Assembly (NCBI GenBank): GCA_018241225.1
Contig: JAFEEG010000001.1
Span: 62,001 to 126,000 of the forward strand
DNA: 64,000 nt
Origin: Pseudomonadota bacterium
GTDB lineage: Bacteria > Pseudomonadota > Gammaproteobacteria > Burkholderiales > Burkholderiaceae_C
Direction of reading: 5' to 3'
Below the pieces are notes generated by a model. The model was not told where the DNA came from. It made no database searches and was given only the letters and a program-made list of their open reading frames with translations. Positions 10,265-18,073 of the stretch are shown here, one piece after another (the stretch's first letter is position 1; every line of letters begins with the position of its first letter). The translations under genes and the position numbers were made by a program.

Positions 10265-10305
10265 CCATCAACCAATCTTTCTAGTTTTCTTGTTCCATCA
10301 ACCAA
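10265..10305 (+). repeat. 11-bp direct repeat upstream of flp
   Basis: CCATCAACCAA occurs at 10265-10275 and again at 10295-10305, with starts exactly 30 bases apart (about three helical turns), 17 to 57 bases before the flp start. The surrounding 128-base region is more AT-rich than neighbouring coding DNA. This fits a regulator binding site or a separate flp promoter region; function is inferred. Confidence 0.45.
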
Positions 10306-10321
10306 CCGAAGAGGTATTTCC

Positions 10322-10522
10322 ATGAAAGCTGCTTTTTCCCCCATGCTTGAACAACTGCGTGGCCTGGCTGTCGAGGAAGACGGCGCGCAGATCATCGAAT
10401 ACGCGCTGATCATTGCCGTCGTTTCGCTGACACTGATCCTGGCCATGAACGTGACGGACCTTGGCTTCGCCGGGTGGCTTTCGCGGGTCAAGTCCTGCCT
10501 GACCACCACCACCTGCGCGTGA
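10322..10522 (+). CDS. flp: Flp-family type IVb pilin (major pilus subunit)
   Basis: A 66-residue prepilin. Leader residues 1-21 end in Gly, giving the Flp cleavage site G21/AQIIEY with the conserved E26-Y27 pair, followed by a hydrophobic helix (ALIIAVVSLTLILAM). It should be processed by the CpaA-type peptidase encoded upstream. The ATG at 10322 is chosen because GAAGAGG lies seven bases before it and the leader length is typical; the frame extends upstream without pilin character. Two Cys residues near the C-terminus (C59, C65) could form a disulfide loop. Unlike many tad loci, flp sits in the middle of the cluster rather than first. Confidence 0.93.
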   Translation: MKAAFSPMLEQLRGLAVEEDGAQIIEYALIIAVVSLTLILAMNVTDLGFAGWLSRVKSCLTTTTCA

Positions 10523-10611
10523 ACCTTGCACCCTGAGCGTCAGCGATGCCTGCGCAACATGACTTCGCCGCATCAGCGTGCCGCTTGGGGGCCTTCCCAT
10601 CGGAATTCATC

Positions 10612-11883
10612 ATGTTCCACCGGCCATTGAGATCACGAGTCACGTGCGCCGCACATCAGCGCGGCGCGATGATTCTCACCACCGCACTGCTCCTGCTGTT
10701 CCTGCTGGGCTTCATGGGCATCGCGGTGGATTTCGGCCGGTTCTTCGTGATCAAGAGCGAGATGCAGACGGCCATGGACAGTTGCGCCCTGGCAGCGGCG
10801 CAAGAGCTGGACACCGGGCCCGATGCGCTCGCGCGAGCCACCAGTGCCGGCAAGTCGGCCGGCAACGCAAACAAGATCCAGTTTCAGGGTGAAGGAGCCG
10901 GCCTGCTGGATGCCGACATCACCTTCAGCGACTCGCTCGCAGGCACCTACAGCCGAGCCTTTGCCCCGGTGTCGAAGGCGACATATGCCAAGTGCACGCA
11001 CACCCGCGACGGCCTTGCTCCATGGTTGCTGCAAGCCATGAGTGGCTATACGGGCGATAACCAATACAAGGCGACCAACGGCGTTTTCGCACTCGCCGTT
11101 GCGACACGCAGTTCGGCCCAGAGCGCCTGCGCCATTCCGGTGCAGATCAATCCAAGGTCAGGCGGTGCGCCCAACTGGGGCTACACGCCCGGCGAATGGA
11201 TCTCCGCCCTCTACGACGAGAACAGCGCAAATGCCTCACCGGCACCTGGCCATTTCGGATGGGCCAACCTGGACGGAAGCACCAGTGCCACAGCAACCAA
11301 GTCCGAACTGCTGGGCAATGGCTACTGCGATCTGCGCACGGGCGACAGCATCAGCACCACCGGCGCGAAATTCTCTGCCTCGGTGGAGTGGAACTCGCGC
11401 TTCGGCCTGTACAAGAACGGCGCAGGCAACCCCAGCATCAACACCGCCGCGCCAGATCTGAGCGGCTATTCGTATACCTCGAAGAACTGGTCAACCCAGT
11501 CCGGGGCCGCGGGAGACTTTCTAAGCCGCCGCGCCACCAATCGCTCCTACGGCGACGTGACGGACACAGTCAACGCCGGCGACACGATCACCGGCCTGAA
11601 CATCAAGGGCGGCTACAAGAGCAATGACATGGGCACCTACGCCGCCGGGGCAAATGCGCTGGCCACGCACGGCGGCAGCAGGCGGTTGGTCCAGGTACCT
11701 TTCGTGGTCGGTAACGTGATCAAGGACTGGGCCTGCGTACTCATGCTCCACCCGATCGACTCGGTCAAGACCACCATCTACATCGAGTACGTAGGCAACG
11801 CAGCCAGCCCCAGCAGCCCCTGCTCCAGCGCGGGCATGGCGGGCGGGACCAGCGGACCGCTGGTGCCGGTGCTGGTGCAGTAG
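10612..11883 (+). CDS. tadG: TadG-like pilus assembly protein (Tad domain, exported)
   Basis: A 423-residue protein whose N-terminus (HQRGAMILTTALLLLFLLGF onward, then AVDFGRFFVIKSEMQTAMDS and CALAAAQELD) is the classic Tad/TadG signature: one TM helix followed by a segment resembling pseudopilins. The rest is exported, polar and Ser/Thr/Gly/Asn-rich with several Cys. No von Willebrand MIDAS motif is apparent. Start ATG 10612 puts the TM helix about 20 residues in; an ATG at 10546 in the same frame would add 22 residues and has no better ribosome site. Base composition of 11000-11800 is less GC-rich than flanking genes, typical of fast-evolving surface proteins. Confidence 0.82.
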   Translation: MFHRPLRSRVTCAAHQRGAMILTTALLLLFLLGFMGIAVDFGRFFVIKSEMQTAMDSCALAAAQELDTGPDALARATSAGKSAGNANKIQFQGEGAGLLDADITFSDSLAGTYSRAFAPVSKATYAKCTHTRDGLAPWLLQAMSGYTGDNQYKATNGVFALAVATRSSAQSACAIPVQINPRSGGAPNWGYTPGEWISALYDENSANASPAPGHFGWANLDGSTSATATKSELLGNGYCDLRTGDSISTTGAKFSASVEWNSRFGLYKNGAGNPSINTAAPDLSGYSYTSKNWSTQSGAAGDFLSRRATNRSYGDVTDTVNAGDTITGLNIKGGYKSNDMGTYAAGANALATHGGSRRLVQVPFVVGNVIKDWACVLMLHPIDSVKTTIYIEYVGNAASPSSPCSSAGMAGGTSGPLVPVLVQ

Positions 11884-11897
11884 AGGCGAAACGAACC

Positions 11898-12371
11898 ATG
11901 CGAATCACCACACTCCATGCGCAACGCAGACAGCAGCGAGGCGTCGCCATCATCGAGTTCGCGCTGATCCTCCCGATTCTGCTGCTGCTGTCCTTCATCA
12001 CTTTCGAGTTCGGCCGTGCGCTCTACCAATACAACGTGCTGGTCAAGTCGGTGCGAGATTCGGTGCGCTACCTGTCCATGCAGAACCCCGGCCAGGGCGT
12101 CGCGGTGTCCAAGAACCTGATGATCTACGGATCCCTCGACACGGGCACGCCGCAAGTAGTCGGACTTGCCTTCAACCAGGCAATGAATCCCGTGTGGGCG
12201 CTCAAGGGCAGCGACCCCGTCATCAACACCGTGACGGTCCGCCTGGCCGGCTGCGGCACCTCGGCCCCGCCTTGCTACAAGTTCACGCCGCTAATCAGCA
12301 GCGCCTTCGGCCTGACCTTCGCCGACATCAACTTCGCCGACATCACGGCCACGATGAGGGCGCCGCTATGA
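11898..12371 (+). CDS. tadE: TadE-like pseudopilin
   Basis: A 157-residue minor pilin-like protein. After a short basic leader comes RGVAIIEFALILPILLLLSF, the TadE signature with the Glu used in pseudopilin processing and packing, then an extracytoplasmic domain with a Cys pair (AGCGTSAPPCY). The prepilin peptidase upstream is the likely processing enzyme. Its stop overlaps the next gene's start (ATGA at 12368-12371), so the two pseudopilins are translationally coupled. Confidence 0.88.
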   Translation: MRITTLHAQRRQQRGVAIIEFALILPILLLLSFITFEFGRALYQYNVLVKSVRDSVRYLSMQNPGQGVAVSKNLMIYGSLDTGTPQVVGLAFNQAMNPVWALKGSDPVINTVTVRLAGCGTSAPPCYKFTPLISSAFGLTFADINFADITATMRAPL

Positions 12372-12829
12372 ACAACGCCAGGCACGCCATCCATCGGGGT
12401 TCGACAACGGTCGAATTCGCCCTGATCCTGATGTTCTACCTGACCTTCCTGCTGGGGGTGCTAGACATGGCGCGCCTGCTGTGGACCTGGAACGCAGCGA
12501 GCGAAGCCACCCGCTGGGGCGCGCGCACTGCGGTGGTGTGCAACCGCAATGCCGCCGCCGTGCTTGCCCGCATGCAAACCTTCCTGCCGCAGCTCACCGA
12601 GGCCAACGTGCAGGTCGACTGGTACGACGGCGCAGGCAGCGTCAGCGCCAGCTGCACCTTTGCCGATTGCCAGGGCGTGAAGGTGCGCATCCAGAACCTC
12701 AACTACCAGTGGCTGGCGCCCCTGGGGTTCAGCAGCATCCCGCCCCTGGCCATGCCCGGCTTCTCCACCTACCTGCCGCGCGAAATCATGGGCCAGGACC
12801 CAGGCAGCGCATCCATCTGTTCCTCCTGA
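12368..12829 (+). CDS. tadF: Second TadE/TadF-like pseudopilin
   Basis: A 153-residue protein starting at the ATG embedded in the upstream gene's stop. The leader is followed by GSTTVEFALILMFYLTFLLG, again the TadE/F signature with the conserved Glu, then an exported domain with three Cys. TadE and TadF are paralogues and the F assignment is by position; either name could apply. It is coupled to the preceding tadE-like gene and 17 bases upstream of the TadZ-like ATPase gene. Confidence 0.82.
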   Translation: MNNARHAIHRGSTTVEFALILMFYLTFLLGVLDMARLLWTWNAASEATRWGARTAVVCNRNAAAVLARMQTFLPQLTEANVQVDWYDGAGSVSASCTFADCQGVKVRIQNLNYQWLAPLGFSSIPPLAMPGFSTYLPREIMGQDPGSASICSS

Positions 12830-12846
12830 CCGCCAGAGAGACGCAC

Positions 12847-13998
12847 ATGAAAATCGCCATCATCTCCCCCAACGCGCAGCACCTGGAAGACATGAGCCAG
12901 GCACTACGAAGCCGCTCACAACAGGTGCTGGTGTTCGAGGGCGGCAAGAGCCGCATGCGCCAGGTAGCAGAGCATGACCTGCCCGAAGTGCTGCTGGTGG
13001 ACGGCATGTGCTGCGACCCGGGCGAGCTCTCGCTGGTCGAGCAGGTGACGACGCTGCACCCAGGCATTGCGGTGGTGCTGCTGTGCTCGACCATGTCGCC
13101 CGAATTCCTGCTCAACGCCATGCGTGCCGGAGTCCGCGAGGTGCTGCCTTCTCCGCCCGGCGTTGAAGCGCTCCATGCCGCCATCGACCGGGTGGCCGCC
13201 AAGCGGCCCGCCGCCGCGGCGCAGTCCAGCGGCAAGGTACTGGCCTTCATGCCCTGCAAAGGCGGCGCCGGCACCACCTTCCTGGCCACCAACCTGGCCT
13301 GGCAGCTCAGCGAGCATGCATCGGTGCTGCTGATCGATCTGAACTTGCAATTTGGCGATGCGCTGTCCTTCGTGAGTGACGAGACGCCCACGTCCACCAT
13401 TGCAGACGTGGCCCGCGACATCCATCGCGTGGACGCGTCTTTCCTGGCCGCAAGCGCGGTGACCGTCACGACCAATCTTCGAGTGCTGGCCGCGCCGGAG
13501 GATCCGTCTGCGGCCATGGAAGTCAAGCCAGAGCACATCGACGCGATCCTGAATCTGGCGACACGCCACTATGACTTCGTGGTGCTGGACCTGCCGCGCC
13601 AGCTCGACACCCTGTCCATCCACGCGCTGGACCGCGCGCAGCATGTCTTCCCGGTGTTGCAGGCCGCGCTGCCGGACCTGCGCAACGCGGTGAAGCTGCT
13701 GCGCATCTTCCGCTCGCTCGACTACGCCAACGAAAAGATCGAACTGCTGGTCAACCGCTTCGACAAGGCAGGCGAGATCGGGTCGCCCGAGCTTCGCAAG
13801 TCGCTGGGCGGCGTCGGGCAGCGCGTGATTCCGGATGCAGCCAAGGAGGTGGCAGCCGCCGTCAACCGCGGCGTACCGCTGGCCAAGCTCACCCGCAACA
13901 GCGCGGTGGTTCGCGCCCTAGGGGAAATGGCCACGGCGCTGCTGCCCCAGCAAGACGACCAGCGCGGCCTGCTGCAGCGGTTGTTCCGCCGCGCCTGA
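12847..13998 (+). CDS. cpaE: Tad pilus localisation ATPase TadZ/CpaE
   Basis: A 383-residue MinD/ParA-family protein. The N-terminal 120 residues form an atypical receiver-like domain (SPNAQHLEDMSQAL; LLVDGMCCD) and the C-terminal part is the ATPase. The deviant Walker A reads CKGGAGTTFLATNLA (about 137-151): the signature lysine before the paired threonines is missing, as is common for TadZ/CpaE, so ATPase activity may be weak or lost. LLIDLNLQFGD and DFVVLDLPRQLD are the following MinD-like motifs. TadZ recruits the assembly machine to a cell pole or focus. The frame remains open upstream, but the ATG at 12847 follows a purine-rich AGAGAG and matches the domain start. Confidence 0.92.
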   Translation: MKIAIISPNAQHLEDMSQALRSRSQQVLVFEGGKSRMRQVAEHDLPEVLLVDGMCCDPGELSLVEQVTTLHPGIAVVLLCSTMSPEFLLNAMRAGVREVLPSPPGVEALHAAIDRVAAKRPAAAAQSSGKVLAFMPCKGGAGTTFLATNLAWQLSEHASVLLIDLNLQFGDALSFVSDETPTSTIADVARDIHRVDASFLAASAVTVTTNLRVLAAPEDPSAAMEVKPEHIDAILNLATRHYDFVVLDLPRQLDTLSIHALDRAQHVFPVLQAALPDLRNAVKLLRIFRSLDYANEKIELLVNRFDKAGEIGSPELRKSLGGVGQRVIPDAAKEVAAAVNRGVPLAKLTRNSAVVRALGEMATALLPQQDDQRGLLQRLFRRA

Positions 13999-14022
13999 CA
14001 GCAAGACTGAAGGAGTTCCGCC

Positions 14023-15405
14023 ATGTCCCTTCGCGAAAGATTCAACGCACCGCCTGAGCTGGGCGCACCCGCCCGCCCAGCCCTGCACCTGGCCGGCGCC
14101 GAGAGCACGGCTGCGGCGACGGCCAGTTCAGCCGCCTACCATGCGCTGAAGAACCGGCTCCATCTCCTGATGGTCGAGAAGTTCGACCTGGCCGCGCTCG
14201 ACACATTGGCACCCGAGGCCCTTCGCCAGGAAATCGGCGCGATGGTCGCGCGCCTGCTGCAGGAAGAGCAGGCCGCGGTGAACGAGGCCGAGCGGCGCAC
14301 GCTGATCCGCGACATCCAGCACGAGATGCTGGGCTTCGGCCCGATCGAGCTGCTGATGGCCGACCCCTCGGTGTCGGACATCCTGGTCAACCGCTATGAC
14401 CAGGTGTACGTGGAGCGCCGCGGCCGCCTGGAGCTGACGCCGGTGAGCTTCGTCGACGAGAAGCACCTGCTTCGCATCATCGACAAGATCGTCTCGCGGG
14501 TGGGGCGGCGCGTCGACGAATCCAGCCCGATGGTGGACGCGCGCCTTCCCGACGGGTCGCGCGTCAACGCAGTCGTTCCGCCGGTAGCGCTGGACGGGCC
14601 GATGATGTCCATCCGGCGCTTTGCGCACACGCCGCTGCGCATGGAGAACCTGGTGCAGGACCTCAAGAGCCTGACGCCCGCCATGGCCGGCATGCTCGAG
14701 AGCCTGTCCAAGGCCAAGGTGAACATGCTCATTTCCGGCGGTACCGGCGCCGGAAAGACGACGCTGCTGAACATCCTGTCGGGCTTCATCCCCGAGAGCG
14801 AGCGGGTGGTGACCATCGAAGACGCGGCCGAGTTGCAGATGCAGCAGCCTCACGTCGTGCGCATGGAAACGCGCCCGCCCAACATCGAAGGCCGAGGCGA
14901 AGTCACTCAGCGCGCACTGGTGCGCAACGCGCTGCGCATGCGCCCGGACCGCATCGTGGTGGGCGAGGTACGTGGCGCCGAAGCGGTGGACATGCTGCAG
15001 GCAATGAACACGGGCCACGAAGGCTCGCTCACCACCATTCACGCCAACTCGCCGCGCGACGCGCTGCTGCGGCTGGAGAACATGATCGGCATGGCCGACC
15101 TGGGCCTGCCGCACCGCGTGGCGCGCCAGCAGATCGCATCGGCCATCACGGTGGTGATCCAGGCGCTTCGCATGACCGACGGAAAGCGCCGCATCACCAG
15201 CATCCAGGAGATCACCGGCATGGAGGGCGAGGTGGTCAGCATGCAGGAAATCTTTGCCTATCGGCAGACCGGCGTGGACGCCGAGGGCCAGGTGGAGGGC
15301 TACTTCCAGGCCACCGGCGTACGGCCCAAGTTTGCCGAGCGGCTGCGCTCGTTCGGCGTGCCCCTGCCCGACAACATGTTCGACCCCGCCAAGCATTTCC
15401 AGTAG
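14023..15405 (+). CDS. cpaF: Tad secretion ATPase TadA/CpaF
   Basis: Cytoplasmic hexameric ATPase of the type II/IV secretion family powering Flp pilus assembly, 460 residues. Walker [10 protein letters not shown] is at 239-247, the Asp box near TIEDAAELQ (264-272), Walker [10 protein letters not shown] at 310-318 and the His box GSLTTIHAN around 334-342. The N-terminal alpha domain contains [19 protein letters not shown]. The AAGGAG ribosome site is well placed. It acts with the TadB and TadC membrane proteins encoded next. Confidence 0.96.
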   Translation: MSLRERFNAPPELGAPARPALHLAGAESTAAATASSAAYHALKNRLHLLMVEKFDLAALDTLAPEALRQEIGAMVARLLQEEQAAVNEAERRTLIRDIQHEMLGFGPIELLMADPSVSDILVNRYDQVYVERRGRLELTPVSFVDEKHLLRIIDKIVSRVGRRVDESSPMVDARLPDGSRVNAVVPPVALDGPMMSIRRFAHTPLRMENLVQDLKSLTPAMAGMLESLSKAKVNMLISGGTGAGKTTLLNILSGFIPESERVVTIEDAAELQMQQPHVVRMETRPPNIEGRGEVTQRALVRNALRMRPDRIVVGEVRGAEAVDMLQAMNTGHEGSLTTIHANSPRDALLRLENMIGMADLGLPHRVARQQIASAITVVIQALRMTDGKRRITSIQEITGMEGEVVSMQEIFAYRQTGVDAEGQVEGYFQATGVRPKFAERLRSFGVPLPDNMFDPAKHFQ

Positions 15406-15413
15406 GCACGGCC

Positions 15414-16406
15414 ATGACCCACGCGCTGTTCGGCAACAACTTCCTCACCATGGTGGTGCTGGTCTTCATCGCGCTGATGCTGCTGATGGAAGGCCTGTAC
15501 CTGCTCTGGCGTTCGCATCGCAGCCAGGGCGCCCGGCAATTGCAGCAACGGCTGCAATCGCTGCAACAAGCCGCTGGCGACCCAACGCAGATCAATGTGC
15601 TGCGCGAACGGGCGCTGAGTGAACTTCCGACGCTGCAACGCACGCTGGCCAGGTTGCGCAGCGCCCGCCACATGGACCGGCTGCTCCAGCAAGCCGGGTC
15701 GGATTGGAGCGTATCCCGGCTGCTGCTGACCAGCGCAGCCTGCGCGGTGGTGGCGCTCATGGCGGCAAGCCAGCTGGCGCGATTGCCCGGGCTACCCGCC
15801 TTGGCCGTGGGCGCGGCATGCGCACTGCTGCCGTGGTTCTACCTGCGTCGCCAGCGCGCCCGCCGCCTGCACCAGATCGAGCGACAGCTGCCAGAGGCGC
15901 TCGACCTGGTAACGCGCGCCCTGCGCGCCGGCCACACCTTCCCCATCGGCATGCAGATGATCGCGCAGGAAATGCGGGGCCCCATTGCCGCCGAGTTCAG
16001 CCTGGTGCATGACGAAATCAGCTTTGGCGCGTCGCTCGAACAGGCACTGACGCACCTGAGCGAACGCGTGCCGATCACGGACCTGCGCTACTTCGTGGTC
16101 TCGGTGCTGATCCAGCGCGAGTCGGGCGGCAACCTGACCGAGATCCTGAGCAATCTCAGCCGACTGATCCGCGAACGGCTCAAGCTCCTGTCGAAGGTCC
16201 GGGTCCTTTCGGCGGACGGGCGGCTATCGGGCTGGATCATCGGGTTGATGCCTTTTGCGTTGGCAGGCGCCTTCAATCTGGTCAATCCGAAATTCATCTC
16301 CACCCTGTGGACCGACCCGATCGGCATCACCATCGTCAAATACATGCTGGGGCTGATGGCCGTCGGAGTGCTGATGCTGCGCCACATCGTACGCATCCGC
16401 GTGTAG
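15414..16406 (+). CDS. tadB: Tad inner-membrane platform protein TadB
   Basis: A GspF-domain (T2SSF) membrane protein of 330 residues that forms the inner-membrane base with TadC. Hydrophobic helices lie near residues 10-27, about 105-145 and in the C-terminal third. The cytoplasmic T2SSF domain is recognisable in LPEALDLVTRALRAGHTF, followed by FSLVHDEISFGASLEQAL and RESGGNLTEILSNLS. It starts 8 bases after cpaF, which implies cotranscription. Confidence 0.92.
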   Translation: MTHALFGNNFLTMVVLVFIALMLLMEGLYLLWRSHRSQGARQLQQRLQSLQQAAGDPTQINVLRERALSELPTLQRTLARLRSARHMDRLLQQAGSDWSVSRLLLTSAACAVVALMAASQLARLPGLPALAVGAACALLPWFYLRRQRARRLHQIERQLPEALDLVTRALRAGHTFPIGMQMIAQEMRGPIAAEFSLVHDEISFGASLEQALTHLSERVPITDLRYFVVSVLIQRESGGNLTEILSNLSRLIRERLKLLSKVRVLSADGRLSGWIIGLMPFALAGAFNLVNPKFISTLWTDPIGITIVKYMLGLMAVGVLMLRHIVRIRV

Positions 16407-16431
16407 TCGCTTTTTTCAAGGGAAGAACGCC

Positions 16432-17343
16432 ATGCTGATCCTCTCCACCCTGGTCTTCCTCGCCGTCACGCTGGGCCTGGCAGGGCTGTTCATGCTGTGG
16501 GTTCCCACCGACACCCGGCGCCGCGCGCAGGCGTTGGCGCCGGATTCGCAGAAGTCGGCCTGGACCGAGACAGTGGTCAAGCTCGTGGGGCCGTTCGCGC
16601 AGTTGTCTTCGCCCACCGCTGAAGCCGATGCCACACCGCTGCGCCTGATGTTCCTGCACGCGGGCATCCGGCACCGCGATGCGCCACTCATCTATTTCGG
16701 TCTGAAGAGCCTGTTGCCCGTCATGGCCGCGGTGTTCACTTTCGTGCTGCTGCGCGCCAATGCGCAGTTGCAAGGCACCACCTTGATCCTGTGCCTGCTG
16801 CTGGTGGCACTGTTGGCCTGCTATCTGCCCAACCTGGTACTGCGCTACCTCACGAGGGTACGCCGGCGCGAGCTGTTCGAGAACTTTCCAGATGCCGCAG
16901 ACCTGCTGCTGGTCTGCGTCGAGGCCGGCCTCGGGCTGGACGCCGCACTGGCGAAAGTCACCAGCGAGATCGGCAAGAAGAGCCAGGCGCTGGCAGAAGA
17001 GCTTCACTGGACCAACCTGGAAATGCGCGCCGGCGGAACGCGCGAGAAGGCCCTGCGCAACCTGGCCCTGCGCGCCGGCGTCGAGGAAATGGGCACCTTT
17101 GCCAGCATGTTGACGCAGGCTGATCGCTTCGGCACCAGCATCGGCGATTCGTTGCGCGTGTTCTCCGACGACCTGCGCCACAAGCGCCAGATGCGCGCCG
17201 AGGAACTGGCCGCCAAGATTCCCACCAAGATGCTGATTCCGCTGGTGCTTTGCGTGTTTCCGTCGGTGCTGGCGGTGGTGCTCGGACCTGCCGTGATCCA
17301 GGTCATCCGCACCATGCTGCCGATGATGTCCGGCGCGAGGTGA
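16432..17343 (+). CDS. tadC: Tad inner-membrane platform protein TadC
   Basis: Second T2SSF-family membrane protein, 303 residues. The signature is FPDAADLLLVCVEAGLGLDA, then FASMLTQADRFGTSIGDSLR and KIPTKMLIPLVLCVFPS near the C-terminal helix. A GGGAAGAAC ribosome site precedes the ATG. It is the last gene of the pilus run; the response regulator gene on the opposite strand ends 9 bases away, so the transcripts converge. No TadD-like TPR gene is present in the cluster. Confidence 0.92.
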   Translation: MLILSTLVFLAVTLGLAGLFMLWVPTDTRRRAQALAPDSQKSAWTETVVKLVGPFAQLSSPTAEADATPLRLMFLHAGIRHRDAPLIYFGLKSLLPVMAAVFTFVLLRANAQLQGTTLILCLLLVALLACYLPNLVLRYLTRVRRRELFENFPDAADLLLVCVEAGLGLDAALAKVTSEIGKKSQALAEELHWTNLEMRAGGTREKALRNLALRAGVEEMGTFASMLTQADRFGTSIGDSLRVFSDDLRHKRQMRAEELAAKIPTKMLIPLVLCVFPSVLAVVLGPAVIQVIRTMLPMMSGAR

Positions 17344-17352
17344 ATACGCCGC

Positions 17353-18045
17353 TTACGCCTGGTCGAGCTGATGCTTGAGCGCGTAGACGTAGAGCTCCAG
17401 CCGGTTGTGCACACCCAGCTTCTGATAGATCGTGCTGAGATGGTTGCGCAAGGTGTGCTCGGCAATGCACAGGCAGTCTGCCAGCGCCGCGTTGGAACCG
17501 CCGCTTTGCTCCACCACGCACGCAACGATGCGGCGCTCGCGCGTCGTCAGCCGCTCATGGGGCACGGGTAGGGTCTGTTGCGCCGGCTGCGGCGCTGCGC
17601 AGCCATGCCCCTGCACCAGCTGGCTGAACACGCGGCCCAGGTCCTTTCCCTCCAGCCACACCTCGCCGCGGTGCACGGCCTCGATGGCATCGAGCACCTG
17701 CTGCGCCGGCGCCGCCTTGCTCACCACGCCGCGCGCCCCGGACACCATGGCCCGGTCGAGCGTGGCCTGGTCGCGGCCGGCCGTGAGCACCAGGATCTGC
17801 GCCACGCAACGCTCGAGAATGAAGGGCATCAGCTCCAGGCTGCTTCGGCCGCCCAGGTCCATGTCCAGCACCACCACGTCGGGCTCGACCTCGGGCACCC
17901 TGGCCCGGGCCTCGTCGAAGCTTGCCGCGGTGCCTGCCACTGCCATGCGTGGGCCGGCACCTTCTATCAGGCGCTCCAGCCCCCACAGCATGGTCGGGTG
18001 GTCATCGACCAGGAAGACTCGGATGTTCTGCGGCTCGAGGGTCAT
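17353..18045 (-). CDS. NarL/LuxR-family response regulator
   Basis: A 230-residue two-component regulator. The receiver domain is residues 8-125 with acidic pair D14-D15, phospho-acceptor D61 (VVLDMDL), T88 and K110. The C-terminal LuxR-type helix-turn-helix is about residues 165-225 (LTTRERRIVACVVEQ, HTLRNHLSTIYQKLGVHNR). It lies 28 bases downstream of the sensor kinase gene on the same strand and converges on tadC, so this pair is the obvious candidate regulator of the pilus genes; that link is inferred from adjacency. Confidence 0.93.
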   Translation of the reverse strand: MTLEPQNIRVFLVDDHPTMLWGLERLIEGAGPRMAVAGTAASFDEARARVPEVEPDVVVLDMDLGGRSSLELMPFILERCVAQILVLTAGRDQATLDRAMVSGARGVVSKAAPAQQVLDAIEAVHRGEVWLEGKDLGRVFSQLVQGHGCAAPQPAQQTLPVPHERLTTRERRIVACVVEQSGGSNAALADCLCIAEHTLRNHLSTIYQKLGVHNRLELYVYALKHQLDQA

Positions 18046-18073
18046 GGGACGTTCTTCGTATCAACACATTCGA

